A stretch of DNA of 64,000 nucleotides, taken from positions 806,001 to 870,000 of the forward strand of contig NZ_QOVF01000002.1 of NCBI RefSeq assembly GCF_008365385.1, written 5' to 3'. This stretch comes from Halopseudomonas laoshanensis. GTDB taxonomy: Bacteria; Pseudomonadota; Gammaproteobacteria; Pseudomonadales; Pseudomonadaceae. The notes beneath the pieces are model-generated. The model did not search any database, was not told the DNA's origin, and worked only from the letters and a program-made list of their open reading frames with translations. Within the stretch, counting starts at the first letter, position 1; every line of letters begins with the position of its first letter. Made by a program: the position numbers and the translations under genes. Shown piece after piece: positions 61,533 through 64,000 of this stretch.

Positions 61533-64000
61533 CTACAGGTCTTCCTCTGGATTACGCAGTGGCCGTAGCTCACCTCGGGCGACTTCTTCCGGTACCGCGA
61601 AGGAGTACCGTCCCAACATATTGATATGCTCGAAGATCAGCGGCGACAGCCGAACCAGATCCTCTTCCTGCACCGGGTAGCCGTGCTGCTTTAGCCGTTC
61701 CACAGCTGCCGTCATTTAGAGGGTGTTCCACAGCACGATGATGTTCACCACCAGGCCCAAAGCACCGAGTTGATCCTCTTGACCTTCGCGATAGCGCTGG
61801 CGAAGCTCGCCGCGTTTGCCATGGAACACGGCACGGGCCAGGCTGTGCCGACCTTCGCCTCGGTTCAGTTGGGTCAGGGTGGCGCGGCGCTTGGACTCAT
61901 CATCGATGTAGGTCAGTGTGTGCAGGGTTTTCTCGATCCGCCCAAACTCTGCCAGCGCTTGGGCCAGGCGGGTCGGACGATCTCCCGTTTGCAGCGTGCG
62001 CATGATGCCGGTCGCCGGCACTCGACCGAGCTTGAGTGAACCAGCTAGGCGTAGTAGGTCATCCCAGTGTTCCGCGATCAGGTCGAGCTTGACCGACTGC
62101 CGGGCGAGTCCGTTGAGCTTGCCGTAATCCGCTTCTGGGCGTGTGCGCCAGAAGCGGGTGCCGCCGACATCGGCCAAGCGCGGGCAGAAGTGATAACCGA
62201 GCAAACGGAACAACCCGAACACCACATCGCTGTAGGCACCGGTATCGGTCATGATTTGTGTGGGCTGCAATTCGGTCTGTTGTTCCAGCACAACCGCAAG
62301 CAGTACCAGGCTGTCGCGCAAGGTGCCGGGTACTGTGATGGCGTTCAGGCCGGAGAACTGGTCGGAAATCAGGTTGTACCAGGTGACGCCCCGGCCGGTA
62401 CCGAAGTATTTCGGGTTGGGCCCAGCATGCACGGTGCGCACTGGTACGACGAAACGCATGCCATCGGCGGAGGCCACTTCGCCGCCGCCCCAGATCTGAG
62501 CCAGCTCCAGTTGGCTTTGCGCCGACACCAGAATGGCGTTGGCTGCTGACAGGGTGTCGTCACGGAGATAGTTCTGGCTGACCCACGACAGCCGATCACG
62601 GCGCAGCGCTTGGTTATCGTTGCGGATCAATGGCTCCAGGCCGGTGTTACAGGCGCCTCCCAGCAGCACGGCGCACAGACTTGTCACCAGGTTGTCGGCC
62701 CGCGTATTGCGTTCGGATACATGGGTGAAGGCCTCAGCGAAGCCGGTACGGGCCGCGATTTCCAATAGGATTTCCGGCAGATCGACACGCGGCATCAAGT
62801 CGGCCACTGCTGCACGCAGTTGCAATAGCGAGTTTGGCTCCTCCAACTTGTCCAGCGCCCCGAGGGACAGCTCGGTTTTACCCTCTGCGCTCTCACTTAG
62901 CTGGATGGCCGGGTTGTCGGGAAGTCGGGCGGCAACCGCCTGCCACGTTGAATCCAGCTCAGCAGACAAAGCGTCCAAAGTGGTTTTGGCGTCGATGGTC
63001 AAGCCCAGTGAGCGGCAGATGATCGGTCGCGCCGACAGCCATTCTGCGCCATCGAGCAGACCGATACGCGGGTCGGCATAGCGCCAACTGGGTGCAACAA
63101 AGACATCGCGGCGGCGTAGGGCCGTGCGTAGTGCATCGAGCGTGCAGAAGACATAGGCGCCCATGTCGAGGGAGCCATCTTCGCGGGTGATGTGGTTCTG
63201 CCAGGCCTTGGCAACAATCTCCTGCGGCGCGTCATCCTCGGGCTTCCTGCGAGGTAGATTCAGTTGCAACCAGTCCAGACTAGCCGCCACCCCCTTGCCG
63301 GCGGGACTGAAGCCGAAGCGAATATGTTTCAGAAGATCGGGAAGGAAGCGGCGCACACTGCGGTAGCGCTCCTCCAGGGCGAGGTAAAATACATCGTTGG
63401 CCGGACGGATCAACGCAGTGACCTCTTCCAGGGCTTTCTCCAGCCTGACACGTGGCAGGTCGTTGAACAGCTGGGAACGGACGTTGTCATCGCTGATCGA
63501 GCTATCCAGCACGACCTTGCACGCAGCAGCGAGTGTTGCCGCCGAGCGATCCAGGTCTTTTAGGCTACGCAACCGGGCTTTCTTGTCAGCCTTCTCCGCA
63601 TTGTTGAAAATATCACGTAGTAGCGCCTCCAGAACTTCCAGCGCATCGTCGTGCGCACTGGCTTCAAGGGAAACCGCGAACGCCACCAGCGTCGCCAACC
63701 GGCGCGACGCCGGCAGTCGATTGATGGCCGTGACCTTGGCCGTGTTGGAAAAGCGGGCCAGGGCTGCAATACGGCTGGGCGGGATATGTGCAGCCGGCGG
63801 CAAGGCGATACCCAACCCACGCACATCATCCAGCCGACGCAGCGCCCGAATCAGAGCAGGGCCACTGACCATCACCGGGCCGGAGCGTAGTTGATCCAGC
63901 CGGGAACTGCGGTTGCCTTCAGCCACCAGAAGCAAGTCTTGTAGGTGTTGTCTCTGTTCCTCGGTCACGCTGCGGCCTAAGGTGTACCAGAGGCGTTCTT
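61533..64000 (-). pseudogene. tnpA: Tn3-family transposase TnpA, interrupted by an in-frame stop; 5' end outside window
   Basis: Open from beyond base 64,000 to 61,719, then a TAA codon (61718-61716), then the same frame continues to a TAG at 61533. The visible protein (over 820 codons) matches the Tn3 TnpA DDE superfamily: 'QIMTDTGAYSDVVFGLFRLLG' start, 'CPRLADVGGTRFWR', 'GKRGELRQRYREGQEDQL' and 'VVNIIVLWNTL'. At the stop the family normally reads 'WNT-hydrophobic-Tyr-Met', so one base change from TAT or TAC to TAA explains the break. About 61 C-terminal residues are cut off ('SPLIFEHINMLGRYSFAVP'). The frame continues upstream of the GTG at 63968 ('RLWYTLGRS'), so the true start is outside. 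No terminal inverted repeat is found after the gene, so the transposon end is missing. Confidence 0.88.
61533..64000. mobile_element. Partial Tn3-family transposon
   Basis: Represented by the broken tnpA. One end runs out of the window. On the other side the tnpA stop is only 49 bases from the carbonic anhydrase stop and no 38-base Tn3-type terminal repeat starting with a G run is visible, so either the carbonic anhydrase is cargo and the repeat lies elsewhere, or a deletion removed the end. Confidence 0.7.

Overview
This window looks like the chromosome of a gamma-proteobacterium of the family Pseudomonadaceae. Almost every protein is of Pseudomonas type, and the gene blocks follow pseudomonad order: pgk-epd-tkt, the metK/ahcY/metF cluster, lptD-surA-pdxA-rsmA-apaG-apaH, prkA-yeaH-spoVR and rpsU-dnaG-rpoD. 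The GC-rich core, the pga operon and the overall gene content would fit the marine Halopseudomonas side of the family, but that placement is an inference.

Bases 1-12,100 hold central carbon metabolism (pgk, epd and tkt on the minus strand). Divergent from these lies an S-adenosylmethionine cycle cluster on the plus strand: an ArsR-methyltransferase regulator, metK, ahcY and metF. A SAH riboswitch with an unusually long internal arm precedes ahcY. A periplasmic binding protein and the RNA helicase gene rhlE follow. Bases 12,150-18,430 are a complete pgaABCD operon (minus strand) for poly-N-acetylglucosamine, with nested palindromes in front of pgaA. Bases 18,670-24,730 hold two small exported proteins, the glutarate catabolism genes gcdG-gcdH with their LysR regulator, and yceI with a cytochrome b561.

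Bases 24,900-30,370 (minus strand) run rpe-gph-trpE-trpG-trpD-trpC, with a recognisable Trp-codon leader peptide in front of trpE. Bases 30,470-41,330 hold cell-envelope and housekeeping genes: murU/amgK peptidoglycan recycling, lptD and surA for outer-membrane assembly, then pdxA, rsmA, apaG, apaH and glpE. Bases 41,660-46,570 are the prkA-yeaH-spoVR stress module. Then come cca, folK/folB, plsY, tsaD, the rpsU-dnaG-rpoD macromolecular synthesis cluster and tRNA-Ile2(CAT).

From about 55,410 to the end the character changes. The DNA between 56.8 and 60.3 kb is visibly AT-rich and contains decaying genes: an AlbA_2-domain fragment, an intact MgtC/DUF4010 membrane protein, an IS transposase remnant, a diguanylate cyclase broken by two frameshifts, and a PsiE-family membrane protein. 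After these come a Tat-exported beta-carbonic anhydrase and a Tn3-family transposase broken by a stop codon, which runs off the window end. This is an acquired island next to a tRNA gene. I see no CRISPR array, no phage module and no recognisable defence system. The most interesting signals are regulatory (SAH riboswitch arm, metK-side operator, trp leader, pga palindromes) and the composition of the acquired island.
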